A stretch of DNA of 64,000 bases from Pseudomonas rhizophila (GTDB lineage Bacteria > Pseudomonadota > Gammaproteobacteria > Pseudomonadales > Pseudomonadaceae). Under the pieces are notes generated by a model. It saw nothing but the letters and a program-made list of their open reading frames with translations, had not been told where the DNA came from and made no database searches. The position numbers were made by a program, and so were the translations under genes. Shown piece after piece: positions 35,809 through 45,924 of this stretch. The stretch spans positions 5,106,497 through 5,170,496 of the forward strand of contig NZ_CP024081.1 in NCBI RefSeq assembly GCF_003033885.1. The letters run 5' to 3'. Numbering within the stretch: position 1 is the stretch's first letter; each line of letters begins with the position of its first letter.

Positions 35809-36611
35809 ACGCCCTTGATCTCGCCCGCCAGGCGGCCATCGCCGCTGCCCGGGATGCACGCAGCACTTACCGTAACGGCGAGGTCGCCCCCACGGCGGGT
35901 ATCGCGCCGGGCATGACCCAGGCCAACCTGATCGCCCTGCCGCGCGCCTGGGCGTACGACTTCCTGCTGTATGCCCAGCGCAATCCCAAAGCCTGCCCGA
36001 TCCTTGACGTCAGCGACGCCGGCAGCCCGAGTACGCTGCTGGCTGAAGGGGCGGACCTGCGCACTGACATCCCGCTGTACCGCATCTGGCGTGATGGAAA
36101 GCTGGCCGAGGAAGTCAGCGATGCCACTCAGGCCTGGGCTGAACACGACGACATGGTGGCCTTTTTGATCGGCTGCAGCTTCACCTTTGAAACCGCCCTG
36201 CAAGAGGCCGGCATCGAAGTGCGGCATATCACCGATGGTTGCAACGTACCGATGTACCGGACCAACCGTGCCTGCCGCCCGGCCGGACGTCTACAGGGTG
36301 AAATGGTGGTATCGATGCGACCGATCCCCGCCGATCGCGTGGCTGAGGCGAGCACTATTTCCGGACGCTATCCCTCAGTCCATGGCGCCCCGGTGCACAT
36401 CGGCGAACCCGCGCTGCTCGGCATCCAGGACCTGGGACGCCCCGATTTCGGCGATGCCGTACGCATCGAACCCGGCGAGATCCCGGTGTTCTGGGCCTGC
36501 GGCGTCACTCCCCAGGCCGCGGTCATGGCCTCGGGCGTGCCCTTCGCCATCACCCATTCGCCGGGCCATATGTTCATCACCGATGTGCCTGACAGCACCT
36601 ACCACGTCTAG
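35805..36611 (+). CDS. DUF1445/YcsI-family putative hydro-lyase (D-glutamate cyclase-like)
   Basis: A 268-residue protein of the YcsI family, recognisable by [27 protein letters not shown] N-terminal sequence (residues about 31-52), [15 protein letters not shown], and the C-terminal [14 protein letters not shown] and [14 protein letters not shown]. The mammalian D-glutamate cyclase carries this domain and interconverts D-glutamate and 5-oxo-D-proline. In this operon it may feed or drain the 5-oxoproline pool, or handle the D-isomer. The function is inferred. It is coupled by overlap to pxpA and followed after 9 bases by the pxpBC fusion. Confidence 0.82.
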   Translation: MNALDLARQAAIAAARDARSTYRNGEVAPTAGIAPGMTQANLIALPRAWAYDFLLYAQRNPKACPILDVSDAGSPSTLLAEGADLRTDIPLYRIWRDGKLAEEVSDATQAWAEHDDMVAFLIGCSFTFETALQEAGIEVRHITDGCNVPMYRTNRACRPAGRLQGEMVVSMRPIPADRVAEASTISGRYPSVHGAPVHIGEPALLGIQDLGRPDFGDAVRIEPGEIPVFWACGVTPQAAVMASGVPFAITHSPGHMFITDVPDSTYHV

Positions 36612-36620
36612 GAGTCTCCC

Positions 36621-38237
36621 GTGCGTTTTCTACCGGTCAACCTGGACGCCCTGCTCGTCGAATTGAAAGACCTCGACGAGACACTGGCGTTGTTCGACGC
36701 CCTGATGGCCGAGCCGATTGCTGGCGTGGAGGAAATCATTCCTGCCGCACGAACGCTGCTGATCCAATTTCGCCCCAGCGCCATTGCGCAGCAGGCGCTC
36801 GTCAATCGTATCGCTAGCCAAGACCTGAGCCAGCGCCGCGCGATCGAGCATCGCCGGGTGGAAATTCCCGTCCATTACAATGGCGAAGACCTCGACGAGG
36901 TCGCCACGCTGCTGGGGATCAGCCGCGCCGAGGTGGTCCAACGCCACACCGCCCATGACTACAGCGTGGCCTTCTGCGGATTCGCGCCGGGCTTCGCCTA
37001 CCTCACCGGCGGTGCGGGTTTCCAGGTGCCTCGCCGACAAACTCCACGTACCCGCATACCCGCGGGTGCGGTTGCCCTGGCGGGGGAATTCAGCGGTGTT
37101 TATCCGCAAGCCAGCCCCGGCGGATGGCAGATCATCGGCGTCACGCCTTTGCAGATGTGGGACCTGAACCGCGCTGAATCGGCCTTGCTGCGTCCAGGCT
37201 ATAAAGTGCGCTTCACCGATGCAGGCCCGCTCCCGGCGGGTGGCCTGCCCGCCCCCACGGTACCGGCAAGTGCCGCCGCGCCCAGCGGCGCCTATCTGGA
37301 AATCATCACCCCCGGTTTGCACAGCGTATTGCAGGATATGGGCCGTCCCGGCCAAACCGGCCAAGGCGTATCCCGTTCCGGCGCGCTGGACCTGGGCGCG
37401 CTGCGGGCAGCCAACCGCGCGGTCGGCAACCGCTCGGACATGGCCTGTGTGGAATCGGTACTCGGCGGCCTGAGCTTCGTTTGCCATGGCCGTGCCGTGA
37501 TCGCCGTCACCGGTGCGCAAACCCCGGTCACAATCACCAACGCCAGTGGCCTGCAATGGCAGGCAAGTCACTACCAGCCCATCGAGCTGGACGCGGGTGA
37601 CCGCGTCAGCCTGGGTTCCCCCCTCGCGGGGCTGCGCAGCTACCTGGCGATTCGCGGCGGCTTTGACGTCACTCCGGTGCTGGGCAGCCTGTCCACAGAC
37701 ACCCTGGCCCAGGTCGGTCCCCCGGCACTCGCCGCCGGCGACCTATTGGGCTTTACGACACTGACAACGGGAACCAGCGTATCGCTGAACGAAGCCCCAG
37801 CCTTTGAGCTGCCTACAGCTACCAACATCGTCACCCTTGACGTGGTCATGGGACCGCGTACCGACTGGTTCACCGAAGACGCCATCCAGCGTCTGAGCAG
37901 CCAGCTCTGGCGCGTCACCTCACAGTCCAACCGCGTCGGTATTCGTCTGGCCGGTGAAATACCGCTAGCGCGCAGCAACCACCATGAGTTGCCCAGCGAA
38001 GGCACCTCCGTGGGCGCCATTCAGGTCCCGGCCAGCGGCCAACCGGTTCTGTTTCTCGCCGATCACCCGTTGACCGGTGGCTATCCAGTGATCGCCGCAG
38101 TCGCCAGCTACCATCTCGACCTGGCTGGCCAGATCCCTATCAATGCGCAGATTCGCTTCAACCCTGTGGACGGCTTCAAAGAGATTCAACCCGCTACGCA
38201 AGCTTCTTCAACTGCCGATGTGAAAAAAATTCCATGA
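36621..38237 (+). CDS. Fused PxpB-PxpC (KipI-KipA) 5-oxoprolinase / carboxyltransferase-like protein
   Basis: A 538-residue fusion. Residues about 1-215 are the KipI/AHS1 domain ([33 protein letters not shown]). Residues about 222-520 are the KipA/AHS2 domain ([37 protein letters not shown]). As PxpB and PxpC the pair completes 5-oxoprolinase with PxpA. The same AHS1-AHS2 module is the carboxyltransferase part of urea carboxylase. The next gene, a biotin carboxylase with a biotin carrier domain, overlaps its stop by ATGA, so a biotin-dependent activity is also possible. Confidence 0.88.
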   Translation: MRFLPVNLDALLVELKDLDETLALFDALMAEPIAGVEEIIPAARTLLIQFRPSAIAQQALVNRIASQDLSQRRAIEHRRVEIPVHYNGEDLDEVATLLGISRAEVVQRHTAHDYSVAFCGFAPGFAYLTGGAGFQVPRRQTPRTRIPAGAVALAGEFSGVYPQASPGGWQIIGVTPLQMWDLNRAESALLRPGYKVRFTDAGPLPAGGLPAPTVPASAAAPSGAYLEIITPGLHSVLQDMGRPGQTGQGVSRSGALDLGALRAANRAVGNRSDMACVESVLGGLSFVCHGRAVIAVTGAQTPVTITNASGLQWQASHYQPIELDAGDRVSLGSPLAGLRSYLAIRGGFDVTPVLGSLSTDTLAQVGPPALAAGDLLGFTTLTTGTSVSLNEAPAFELPTATNIVTLDVVMGPRTDWFTEDAIQRLSSQLWRVTSQSNRVGIRLAGEIPLARSNHHELPSEGTSVGAIQVPASGQPVLFLADHPLTGGYPVIAAVASYHLDLAGQIPINAQIRFNPVDGFKEIQPATQASSTADVKKIP

Positions 38238-39973
38238 AAAAATTACTGATTGCCAACCGTGGTGAAATTGCCGTCCGCATCGCCCGCGCCTGCCGCGACT
38301 ACGGCGTGCAGTCTGTCGCGGTCTATGCCGACGCGGACATCGACGCCCTGCACGTGCGCCAGGCCGACGAAGCCTACTCACTGAATGGCCAGCGCCCGGC
38401 CGAAACCTACCTGGATATCGGCAAACTGATTGCCGTGGCCAAACGCAGCGGCGCCGATGCCGTGCACCCCGGCTATGGTTTTCTGTCTGAACGGGCCGAC
38501 TTCGCCCGGGCGGTGATCGACGCAGGGTTGATCTGGATCGGTCCCAACCCGCAGACCATCGACGTGCTCGGCGACAAGGTCGAGGCGCGAAAAATTGCCC
38601 AACTGGTCGGGGCGCCTCTGGTAGCCGGTACGCCTGGCCCGGTCGAAAGCGCCGCCGAAGTATTGGCCTTTGCCGAACAGCACGGCCTGCCAATTGCCAT
38701 CAAGGCTGCCTTTGGCGGCGGTGGACGCGGCATGAAAGTCGCCTGGCGCATGGATGAAGTGGCTGAATTGTTCGCCTCCGCCGTGCGCGAAGCGCAAGCG
38801 GCCTTTGGTCGTGGCGAGTGCTATGTCGAACAGTTCCTCGACCGTCCTCGGCACATCGAAGCGCAGATCCTCGCCGACAAACACGGCAAGGTCGTCGTCG
38901 TCGGCACGCGTGACTGCTCCTTGCAGCGGCGCAATCAGAAGCTGGTGGAGGAAGCGCCGGCGCCCTTTATCAGCGACGAACAGCGCCAGCGTATTCATCA
39001 ATCCGCTCAGGATATCTGCGCCAAAGCCGGCTACGTCGGTGCCGGCACGGTGGAGTTCCTGCTCAGCCAGGATGGCACCCTGTCGTTCCTTGAGGTCAAT
39101 ACCCGCTTGCAGGTCGAGCACCCGGTGACCGAAGAGACCACTGGGGTGGATCTGGTGATCGAACAACTGCGGATCGCCGACGGTTTGCCGTTGTCCTTCA
39201 GTGAGACGCCGACCCCACGTGGCCATAGCTTCGAATTTCGCATCAATGCGGAAGACCCAGGCAAGGGCTTCCTGCCCACCCCCGGTCAGATCACCGATTT
39301 CCTGCCACCGTCTGGCCCGGGTGTGCGCCTGGACAGCGGCGTGATAAGCGGCTCGCGAGTGCCCAGCACCTTCGACTCGATGATGGCCAAACTGATCGTC
39401 ACCGGCGCTACCCGCGAACAGGCTATTGTCCGCGCCCGACGCGCCTTGGCGGAATTCAACATTGAAGGCATTGCCTCGGTGCTGCCGTTCCACCGGGCGG
39501 TGATGGACCATGACGACTTCACCGGTGCCGATAAATTCGCCGTGCACACGCGCTGGATCGAAACCGATTTCGCCGAACAGATCACGCTCGCCCCACGTAC
39601 CGCGGTATCGGCCGACCCAGGCATCCTGCGCACGTTTGTCGAGATCGACGGCAAGCGCCACGAACTGGGCCTTCCGGCTGCGCTGCTGCGAGGCGTCAGC
39701 CTGAATGCAGCGGGTACCGCCAGCGAAAACACGGCCCCCTCCGAGGTCACTGATCCGCAGGCGGTACTGACGCCCGTGGCGGGTAATCTGCATACCTGGG
39801 TCGTCGAAGACGGCGAGTCGGTGAGCACCGGGCAAGTGATCGCGGTTGTAGAAGCCATGAAAATGGAAACCTCGGTCCTCGCACCTTGTGAAGGCCAGGT
39901 GCAGATCGCCAAACAGGCCGGCGACTATTTTGAAGCCGGCTCCGTCATTGGCCGCATCAAAACAGCTCTCTGA
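38234..39973 (+). CDS. Biotin carboxylase fused to a biotin carrier domain
   Basis: A 579-residue protein. Residues about 1-445 are an AccC-type biotin carboxylase: [20 protein letters not shown], the ATP-grasp glycine loop [13 protein letters not shown], and the catalytic [14 protein letters not shown]. The C-terminal about 75 residues form a biotinyl domain with the acceptor Lys543 in EAMKME. The acetyl-CoA carboxylase AccC stands without a carrier, so this is a dedicated carboxylase. Its presumptive carboxyltransferase partner is the KipI-KipA fusion it overlaps, together reproducing all domains of a urea-carboxylase-like enzyme in two chains. No allophanate hydrolase gene is present. Substrate unknown; a lactam or 5-oxoproline is my guess from context. 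Confidence 0.88.
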   Translation: MKKLLIANRGEIAVRIARACRDYGVQSVAVYADADIDALHVRQADEAYSLNGQRPAETYLDIGKLIAVAKRSGADAVHPGYGFLSERADFARAVIDAGLIWIGPNPQTIDVLGDKVEARKIAQLVGAPLVAGTPGPVESAAEVLAFAEQHGLPIAIKAAFGGGGRGMKVAWRMDEVAELFASAVREAQAAFGRGECYVEQFLDRPRHIEAQILADKHGKVVVVGTRDCSLQRRNQKLVEEAPAPFISDEQRQRIHQSAQDICAKAGYVGAGTVEFLLSQDGTLSFLEVNTRLQVEHPVTEETTGVDLVIEQLRIADGLPLSFSETPTPRGHSFEFRINAEDPGKGFLPTPGQITDFLPPSGPGVRLDSGVISGSRVPSTFDSMMAKLIVTGATREQAIVRARRALAEFNIEGIASVLPFHRAVMDHDDFTGADKFAVHTRWIETDFAEQITLAPRTAVSADPGILRTFVEIDGKRHELGLPAALLRGVSLNAAGTASENTAPSEVTDPQAVLTPVAGNLHTWVVEDGESVSTGQVIAVVEAMKMETSVLAPCEGQVQIAKQAGDYFEAGSVIGRIKTAL

Positions 39974-40125
39974 TTTAAAACTTTTCTTTTCGCAGTCAGT
40001 ACGCGCAACGGGGTAATAACCCGGTTGCCGCGTGCTGCCCGCAGAAAACTGTAGATGTAACTTTGCAATCAAAATAACGATAAAACCCAACACATAAATC
40101 TGCTGTTATCTGGAGCATAAAGAGC

Positions 40126-41364
40126 ATGTCAATCAATAAGACTTTGGCTATTGCGGGTACTTGCGCGTTGATTTTCCCTTTTACGGCATCTGCAGATTTT
40201 ATTGCCGACAGTAAGGCCAGTGTGGAACTGCGTAACTTCTACTTCAATCGTGACTTTCGCAACGGTCCTCCCACGGCCCAGCGGGACTCGGCAAAAGAAT
40301 GGGCCCAGGGCGCCATGCTGCGATTCGAGTCAGGTTATACCGCCGGCACCGTGGGCCTGGGCATCGACGCGGTTGGCATGCTCGGCCTCAAGCTTGACGG
40401 CGGTGATGGTTCCGGTGGCACGGGCCTGTTGCCGGCTGACCTTAGTTCGGAAAACGGCCGCGGCTCACAGGACGAATATTCCAAACTTGAGTTGACGGCC
40501 AAGGCGAAGGTGTCGGAAACCGCTCTAAAGGTTGGCTCACTCGCCTTCCGTACGCCCGTGGTATCGAGCAATGACACACGCCTGTTGCCCTCCACCTTCG
40601 AAGGCGCGCTACTGACCTCCAAGGACATTGATCAGTTGGTCCTGCAAGGCGGCAAGCTGGAGCAAATCAAGTTCAACAGTTCCTCGAACTATCAGGACTT
40701 CACGGGTAACCGCATCGGCGGTGTCAGTGATGACTTCCGCTTTGCCGGCGGTACTTACAGTTTCAACAAGGCCCTTAGCACAAGTCTGTTCTACGGCAAT
40801 CTGGAAAATGTCTACCGACAGTTCTTTGGCGGCGTCGTCTATGAAATCCCTCTTGCCGCACAACAGTCGCTGAAGTTCGATCTACGTTATTCGAAAAGTA
40901 CCGATGACGGTAACTTCCGCCCCCTCGATAACCGCGCCGCGAACGGACTGGTTGCCTACACCCTGGGCGCCAACGTGTTCACCGCCGCCTATCAGCGCAT
41001 GAGCGGTGACGATCCCTTCCCGTACATTGCCAATAGCGACCCTTACCTGGTCAACTTCGTCCAGATCAATGACTTTGCCAACACCCAAGAGCGCTCCTGG
41101 CAGCTGCGTTATGACTACAACTTCGCCGCGCTGGGCATTCCCGGGCTGACGTTCATGAGTCGTTATGTCCAGGGTGACAACGCGTTGGTCGGGGGCAGTA
41201 ATACGGGCAAAGAGTGGGAGCGCGATACGGATATCGGTTACGTGGTCCAAAGCGGTTCGCTGAAAAACCTCGGGGTCAAACTCAGAAACGCTACGGTTCG
41301 TTCGAACTTCAGCAATGACCTGGATGAAACCCGCCTGATCGTCAGTTACACATTAGCGCTCTAA
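40126..41364 (+). CDS. OprD-family outer-membrane porin (OpdO-like)
   Basis: A 412-residue porin with a signal peptide (SINKTLAIAGTCALIFPFTASA) and the OprD family start DFIADSKASVELRNFYFNRDF. The rest is rich in alternating beta-strand pattern, ending in an aromatic/hydrophobic strand (ETRLIVSYTLAL), as expected for an 18-stranded barrel. OprD channels take up carboxylated small molecules; the P. aeruginosa homolog OpdO, next to kipIA-pxpA genes there, has been assigned to pyroglutamate. That makes it a fitting entry step for this cluster. It starts 152 bases after the carboxylase gene, with an imperfect hairpin in between around 40004-40032. Confidence 0.88.
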   Translation: MSINKTLAIAGTCALIFPFTASADFIADSKASVELRNFYFNRDFRNGPPTAQRDSAKEWAQGAMLRFESGYTAGTVGLGIDAVGMLGLKLDGGDGSGGTGLLPADLSSENGRGSQDEYSKLELTAKAKVSETALKVGSLAFRTPVVSSNDTRLLPSTFEGALLTSKDIDQLVLQGGKLEQIKFNSSSNYQDFTGNRIGGVSDDFRFAGGTYSFNKALSTSLFYGNLENVYRQFFGGVVYEIPLAAQQSLKFDLRYSKSTDDGNFRPLDNRAANGLVAYTLGANVFTAAYQRMSGDDPFPYIANSDPYLVNFVQINDFANTQERSWQLRYDYNFAALGIPGLTFMSRYVQGDNALVGGSNTGKEWERDTDIGYVVQSGSLKNLGVKLRNATVRSNFSNDLDETRLIVSYTLAL

Positions 41365-41380
41365 GAATCACCGCATCCCC

Positions 41381-41473
41381 CTGTGGGAGCGAGCTTGCTC
41401 GCGATGGCGGCTGATCAGCCTGCATGGATGTTGGCTGACAGATCGCTATCGCGAGCAAGCTCGCTCCCACAGG
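41381..41473. repeat. REPIN after the OprD gene
   Basis: CTGTGGGAGCGAGCTTGCTC and the complementary arm GAGCAAGCTCGCTCCCACAG about 50 bases on. Confidence 0.85.
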
Positions 41474-41525
41474 GATCTGTGCTGATAGAATGCCCCGCTT
41501 ATTCCCGTCCTCCGCAGCTCACGCC

Positions 41526-42767
41526 ATGACCCCAACCGTCTGCCCCCATATCCCAAATGTCGCCATCATCGGCGGCGGCCCTGCCGGCCTGATGGCAGCC
41601 GAGGTGTTGAGCCAGGCCGGGATACAGGTCGACCTGTACGACGGCATGCCTTCGGTGGGCAGGAAATTCCTGCTGGCCGGTGTCGGTGGCATGAACATCA
41701 CCCACTCGGAAGACTTCACGCCGTTCCTGTTCCGCTACGGCGAGCGCGCGCCCAATATCGCCCCGCTGCTGCGGGCATTCGGCGCCAACGAGTTATGCCA
41801 ATGGATTCACGGATTGGGCATCGAGACCTTTGTCGGCAGTTCCGGGCGGGTATTTCCTACCGACATGAAAGCCGCCCCGCTGCTGCGCGCCTGGCTCAAA
41901 CGCCTGCGCGATGCCGGCGTGATGATCCATACCCGCCATCGCTGGCTGGGCTGGAACCCCGACGGCAGCTTGCTAGTCGCCGCTGCGGACGGCGAAAAAA
42001 CACTGCGCCCCACTGCGACATTGCTGGCGCTGGGCGGTGGCAGTTGGTCACGCCTGGGCTCCGACGGTGCCTGGATGCTGCCACTGGAACAGCGCGGTGT
42101 AGGCCTTGCGCCCTTGCAGCCGAGCAATTGCGGATTCGAAGTGCCGGCCTGGAGCGATCTGATGGTCAGCAAATTCGCCGGTGCCCCGCTGAAAAATATC
42201 GCCATCGGCCTGAATGACGATGTACCGCGCCTCGGTGAATGCGTGATCACCGCCACCGGCATCGAAGGCAGCCTGATCTATGCCCTGTCGGCGCCGATTC
42301 GCGAAGCCATCAACCAGCACGGTAGCGCGACGATCCATCTGGACCTGCTGCCGGGCCGGCCTGTGGATAAAATCCAGCAAGCCCTGAGCAAGCCACGCGG
42401 TTCACGCTCAATGGCCAAGCACCTGCACAGTCAATTGGGTATCGACGGGGTCAAGGCTGCGTTGCTGCGCGAGCAAACGCCTGCCGATTGTTTCGCCGAC
42501 CCGGCGCGGCTGGCCCAGGCAATCAAGGCCTTGCCCATCACCCTGGTGAAACCCCGCCCGCTGGACGAAGCCATCAGCAGTGCCGGTGGCGTGACCTTCG
42601 AAGCCCTGGACGAACGCCTGATGCTCAAGCAGATGCCTGGCGTGTTCTGCGCCGGGGAAATGCTCGACTGGGAAGCGCCGACCGGCGGCTATCTGCTCAC
42701 GGCCTGCTTTGCCAGCGGCCGGGCGGCTGGGCTGGGAATGTTGGAGTGGTTACAGCGCAAGGTTTGA
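41526..42767 (+). CDS. NAD(P)/FAD-dependent oxidoreductase, HI0933/YhiN family (TIGR03862 type)
   Basis: A 413-residue flavoprotein. The dinucleotide-binding motif GGGPAGLMAAEVL is near residue 16, and the family signatures GRKFLLAGVGGMNITHSE and a C-terminal GVFCAGEMLDWEAPTGGYLL are clear. Members are widespread and their reaction is not established. The start is assigned to ATG 41526 because homology begins there; an ATG at 41490 is also in frame. It stands alone between two REPINs. Confidence 0.85.
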   Translation: MTPTVCPHIPNVAIIGGGPAGLMAAEVLSQAGIQVDLYDGMPSVGRKFLLAGVGGMNITHSEDFTPFLFRYGERAPNIAPLLRAFGANELCQWIHGLGIETFVGSSGRVFPTDMKAAPLLRAWLKRLRDAGVMIHTRHRWLGWNPDGSLLVAAADGEKTLRPTATLLALGGGSWSRLGSDGAWMLPLEQRGVGLAPLQPSNCGFEVPAWSDLMVSKFAGAPLKNIAIGLNDDVPRLGECVITATGIEGSLIYALSAPIREAINQHGSATIHLDLLPGRPVDKIQQALSKPRGSRSMAKHLHSQLGIDGVKAALLREQTPADCFADPARLAQAIKALPITLVKPRPLDEAISSAGGVTFEALDERLMLKQMPGVFCAGEMLDWEAPTGGYLLTACFASGRAAGLGMLEWLQRKV

Positions 42768-42780
42768 AAACCCAGGCGCG

Positions 42781-42857
42781 GCCATCGCGAGCAGGCTCGC
42801 TCCCACATTGACGGTGTACACAAATCAAATGTGGGAGCGAGCCTGCTCGCGATGGCG
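42781..42857. repeat. REPIN between flavoprotein and rhlE
   Basis: CCATCGCGAGCAGGCTCGCT, short spacer of about 30 bases, then its inverse. Between convergent genes. Confidence 0.85.
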
Positions 42858-42879
42858 GCCTGTCAAACGCTGCGGGTCA

Positions 42880-44217
42880 TCAAGGCTTACGCTTGCGCGG
42901 CCCGGTGTTGAACACCGGCACTTTACGCACTGGCTTGACCGAGGGCTCCACGGGCGAGGCGTCGCCGCTGTCGACCCACTTGCCCAGGTTGCGCTTGCCG
43001 CCACCGCCCGAGGCTTTCGGTTTCTTCGGTTTTTTCGGCTTCTTGATAACCTGGCCGCTGGCATCGGTCTCCGGCACCCGATGTTCAGGCTCGAAGTCCT
43101 GTTCCATCTGCCGTGGCAACGTCTGACGGGTCAGGGTTTCGATGGCTGACAGCAGATTCACTTCATCGGCGCAGACCAGGGAAATCGCTTCCCCGGTGGA
43201 ACCCGCCCGGCCAGTACGACCGATACGGTGGATGTAATCCTCAGCGACGATCGGCAAATCGAAATTCACCACCAGCGGCAAGTCTTCGATATCCAGCCCG
43301 CGAGCGGCGACGTCGGTGGCCACCAGGATCTGGATTTCACTGGCCTTGAAACGGTCCAGCGCGCGCTGGCGGGTGGCCTGGGGTTTATCGCCGTGGATGC
43401 CGTCGGCATTGACACTCATGCCCTGGAGTTTTTCCACCAGCGCATCGACACCGTTGCGGGTCTTGGCAAATACCAGCACCTGTTTCCACTTGTTCTTGCG
43501 CATCAGGTGCACAAACAACTCTGGCTTGCGCTTCTTGTCCACCGTCACCACCCATTGCTTGACGGTGTTGGCGGCCACGTTGCGCGGGCTCACTTCGATG
43601 CTCAACGGGTCGTTGAGCATTTGCCCGGCCAGCAAGCGGATCGCGTCGGAGAAGGTTGCCGAGAACAGCAGCGTCTGGCGCTTCTTCGGCAGCGCTTTAT
43701 AGATATTCGCCAGCTCCTCGGAGAAGCCCAGGTCGAGCATGCGGTCGGCTTCGTCCAGCACCAGGGTCTGCAGCTGATTGAACTTCAGCGCGTTCTGGCG
43801 GAACAGGTCGAGCAAGCGTCCCGGCGTGGCAACAAGCAGATCAACCCCTTTGCGCAGCTTCATCATCTGCGGGTTGATGCTGACACCGCCGTACACCGCA
43901 TAGGTGCTCAATGGCAGGTTTTGCGCGTATTGGCGCACGCTTTCGTGGACCTGCTCGGCCAGTTCACGGGTCGGCACCAGAATCAGCGCCCGTACCGAGT
44001 TGGCGCTGACCTTCGGCCCCTCGGTGGTCAGCAACTGCAACAGCGGCACGGCGAAACCGGCAGTCTTGCCGGTGCCGGTCTGGGCCGCGGCCATCAGGTC
44101 GCGACCGGCCAACACCGCCGGCATGGCTTGGGCCTGCACCGGGGTTGGGGTCTGGTAGCCGAGCGTCTCGAGGGCGCGCAGCAAGGGTTCGATCAGGCCA
44201 AGGGTGGCGAAAGTCAT
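42880..44217 (-). CDS. rhlE: ATP-dependent RNA helicase RhlE
   Basis: A 445-residue DEAD-box helicase. Q motif TPTPVQAQAMP, Walker A AAQTGTGKTAGFAVP, motif Ia PTRELAEQV, the DEAD box in VLDEADRMLDLGF, motif III SATF, and motif VI HRIGRTGRAG are all present in order. A basic Lys- and Pro-rich tail (KKPKKPKKPKASGGGGKR) ends the protein, as in RhlE orthologs that unwind structured RNA in ribosome assembly and RNA decay. Confidence 0.95.
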   Translation of the reverse strand: MTFATLGLIEPLLRALETLGYQTPTPVQAQAMPAVLAGRDLMAAAQTGTGKTAGFAVPLLQLLTTEGPKVSANSVRALILVPTRELAEQVHESVRQYAQNLPLSTYAVYGGVSINPQMMKLRKGVDLLVATPGRLLDLFRQNALKFNQLQTLVLDEADRMLDLGFSEELANIYKALPKKRQTLLFSATFSDAIRLLAGQMLNDPLSIEVSPRNVAANTVKQWVVTVDKKRKPELFVHLMRKNKWKQVLVFAKTRNGVDALVEKLQGMSVNADGIHGDKPQATRQRALDRFKASEIQILVATDVAARGLDIEDLPLVVNFDLPIVAEDYIHRIGRTGRAGSTGEAISLVCADEVNLLSAIETLTRQTLPRQMEQDFEPEHRVPETDASGQVIKKPKKPKKPKASGGGGKRNLGKWVDSGDASPVEPSVKPVRKVPVFNTGPRKRKP

Positions 44218-44274
44218 GGAAGTACCGTAGGAAAATCAGCGCAAGGTGTGCAATGCGCGGCAGTTTACCCTAAA

Positions 44275-45177
44275 TCAGGATTCGGCCGGCGCAGGCTTGG
44301 GTTTGCGCCACTGGGGCAATCCAATCAACACCACGGCACTGATGATCACCAACATCGCCAGGGCCTCTTCGATCCCGATGGTTTCACCGGCGAACACAAT
44401 GCCCAGCAACACCGCCACCGCCGGGTTGACGTAGGCATAGCTGGTGGCCGCCGCCGGACGTACGTGCTTGAGCAGGTACATGTAGGCGTTGAAGGCAATG
44501 ATCGAACCGAAGCAGGTCAGGTAAGCCAGCGCGATCCAGCCTTCCAGCGGCGGCATGCTGTCCAGGTGTTCGCCGCTGGCCACGCTGCCGATCAATAGCA
44601 CCACACCGCCCACCAGCATTTCCACGGCACTGGCCATCGCCCCCGCCGGCAGCGGCAAGTGTTTGCTCAGCACCGAACCGAAGGCCCAGGACGCCGCCGC
44701 GAACAGCAGCAAGGTCGCGCCCAGTGGACTCGATTGCAGGTTGGAACCGAGGTTGAGCATGGCAATGCCGATCAACCCCAGCACAATCCCCGCCCACTCC
44801 AGACGGGTATTACGGGCGCCCCAGAAATATCCGCAGAGCAAGGTAAACAACGGCACCGTCGCCACGGCCAGCGCCGCCACCCCGGACGCCACACCCGTGT
44901 GTTCGGCGACACTGACCGCGCCATTGCCGAAACTGAGCAACAACACGCCGATGACAGCCCCCGCCTTCCACTGCGCCCAAGTCGGTGCCGGCGCCCCGCG
45001 CCAGCGCAGGAAACCGTACATCAGCGAGCCGGCGATCACGAAGCGAATCCCGGCCAGCAGCAGCGGCGGCCAATGCTCCACACCGATGCGAATCACCAGG
45101 TAGGTCGACCCCCAGATGACGTACAAGGCAAAAAATGCAGCGATCAATGGCAAGGGGAAACGGCGTGGGCCAGGCAT
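44275..45177 (-). CDS. EamA-family exporter, YedA-like
   Basis: A 300-residue protein with ten transmembrane segments in two EamA halves. It begins PLPLIAAFFALYVIWGSTYLVIRIG, the YedA signature, and includes ASGVAALAVATVPLFTLL and ATSYAYVNPAVAVLLG. Probably a metabolite or drug exporter. A Lrp-type regulator is divergently transcribed 162 bases away, a common layout for amino-acid exporters, so an amino acid or analogue is a reasonable guess. Confidence 0.87.
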   Translation of the reverse strand: MPGPRRFPLPLIAAFFALYVIWGSTYLVIRIGVEHWPPLLLAGIRFVIAGSLMYGFLRWRGAPAPTWAQWKAGAVIGVLLLSFGNGAVSVAEHTGVASGVAALAVATVPLFTLLCGYFWGARNTRLEWAGIVLGLIGIAMLNLGSNLQSSPLGATLLLFAAASWAFGSVLSKHLPLPAGAMASAVEMLVGGVVLLIGSVASGEHLDSMPPLEGWIALAYLTCFGSIIAFNAYMYLLKHVRPAAATSYAYVNPAVAVLLGIVFAGETIGIEEALAMLVIISAVVLIGLPQWRKPKPAPAES

Positions 45178-45338
45178 GGTCAGCTCGAAGTCAGGACAAT
45201 GAAAGACGCTATTCTAGAAAGGCGACAGGCGGAAAATAAGTTACAAAACCTGTTTATCCGAACCGTACACTTTTAAAAACACGGAGATCAGCGTTATAAA
45301 CCGTACTTTCGAAAGTCAGCCCCTTGGGAGCCCGAACC

Positions 45339-45791
45339 GTGGATAAATACGACCGCATGCTGCTCAGCGCCCTGTTGGAAAACGGTCGTGCGTCCTATGC
45401 CGAACTGGCCCGCAAAGTGAACCTGTCGGCCCCGGCCGTGGCCGAGCGGGTCAGCAAGCTGGAAACCAGCGGCGTGATCACTGGCTACCAGGCGAAAGTC
45501 GACATGGCGAAAATCGGCTTGCCGGTGCAGTGCGTCATCGAACTGCGCATGAACCAGCACGGCAACCAGAAGACTTACGATGAACTGTGCAGGATCCCGC
45601 AACTGACCGAATGCCACCGGGTGACGGGCGACCCGTGCGTGATCATGCAGGCGGCGGTCGGCTCGATGCCGGAACTGGAAGAGCTGATCAACCGCATCGC
45701 CAAGTTCGGTTTCAGCAAGACCTCGATCGTGCTGTCCAGCGCGATTGAAAAGCGGGTGCCGTTGGGGCAGTTGGAAGGCAACGGGAAATAA
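45339..45791 (+). CDS. Lrp/AsnC-family regulator
   Basis: A 150-residue regulator: an N-terminal winged helix-turn-helix (DKYDRMLLSALLENGRASYA, then VAERVSKLETSGVITGY) and the RAM effector domain (CHRVTGDPCVIMQAAVGSM, then ELEELINRIAKFGFSKTSIV). The start is a GTG at 45339, chosen because a TTGGGAG ribosome site lies eight bases before it; the in-frame TTG at 45324 is part of that site. It is divergent from the YedA-like exporter and probably controls it. Confidence 0.88.
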   Translation: MDKYDRMLLSALLENGRASYAELARKVNLSAPAVAERVSKLETSGVITGYQAKVDMAKIGLPVQCVIELRMNQHGNQKTYDELCRIPQLTECHRVTGDPCVIMQAAVGSMPELEELINRIAKFGFSKTSIVLSSAIEKRVPLGQLEGNGK

Positions 45792-45813
45792 TCGCGCCAA
45801 CACACATCAGAAC

Positions 45814-45903
45814 GGTGGGAGCGAGCCTGCTCGCGATGGCGGTGTATCAGTCAACTTAGTTGCCGACTGAACCGACGCTATCGCGAGCAGGCTCGCTCCC
45901 ACA
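45814..45903. repeat. REPIN between the Lrp-type and exonuclease genes
   Basis: GGTGGGAGCGAGCCTGCTCG, spacer of about 40 bases, then its inverse. Between convergent genes. Confidence 0.85.
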
Positions 45904-45924
45904 GTGGCTTGTTGGGGGGTGTTT

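Noticed and set aside
38234..39973. Calling the biotin carboxylase the acetyl-CoA carboxylase subunit accC
   Set aside because: AccC lacks a biotinyl domain and is normally next to accB; this gene has its own carrier domain and overlaps kipIA.
38378..40093. A 571-codon minus-strand frame opposite the biotin carboxylase gene
   Set aside because: Antisense shadow of a clear biotin carboxylase; no motif.
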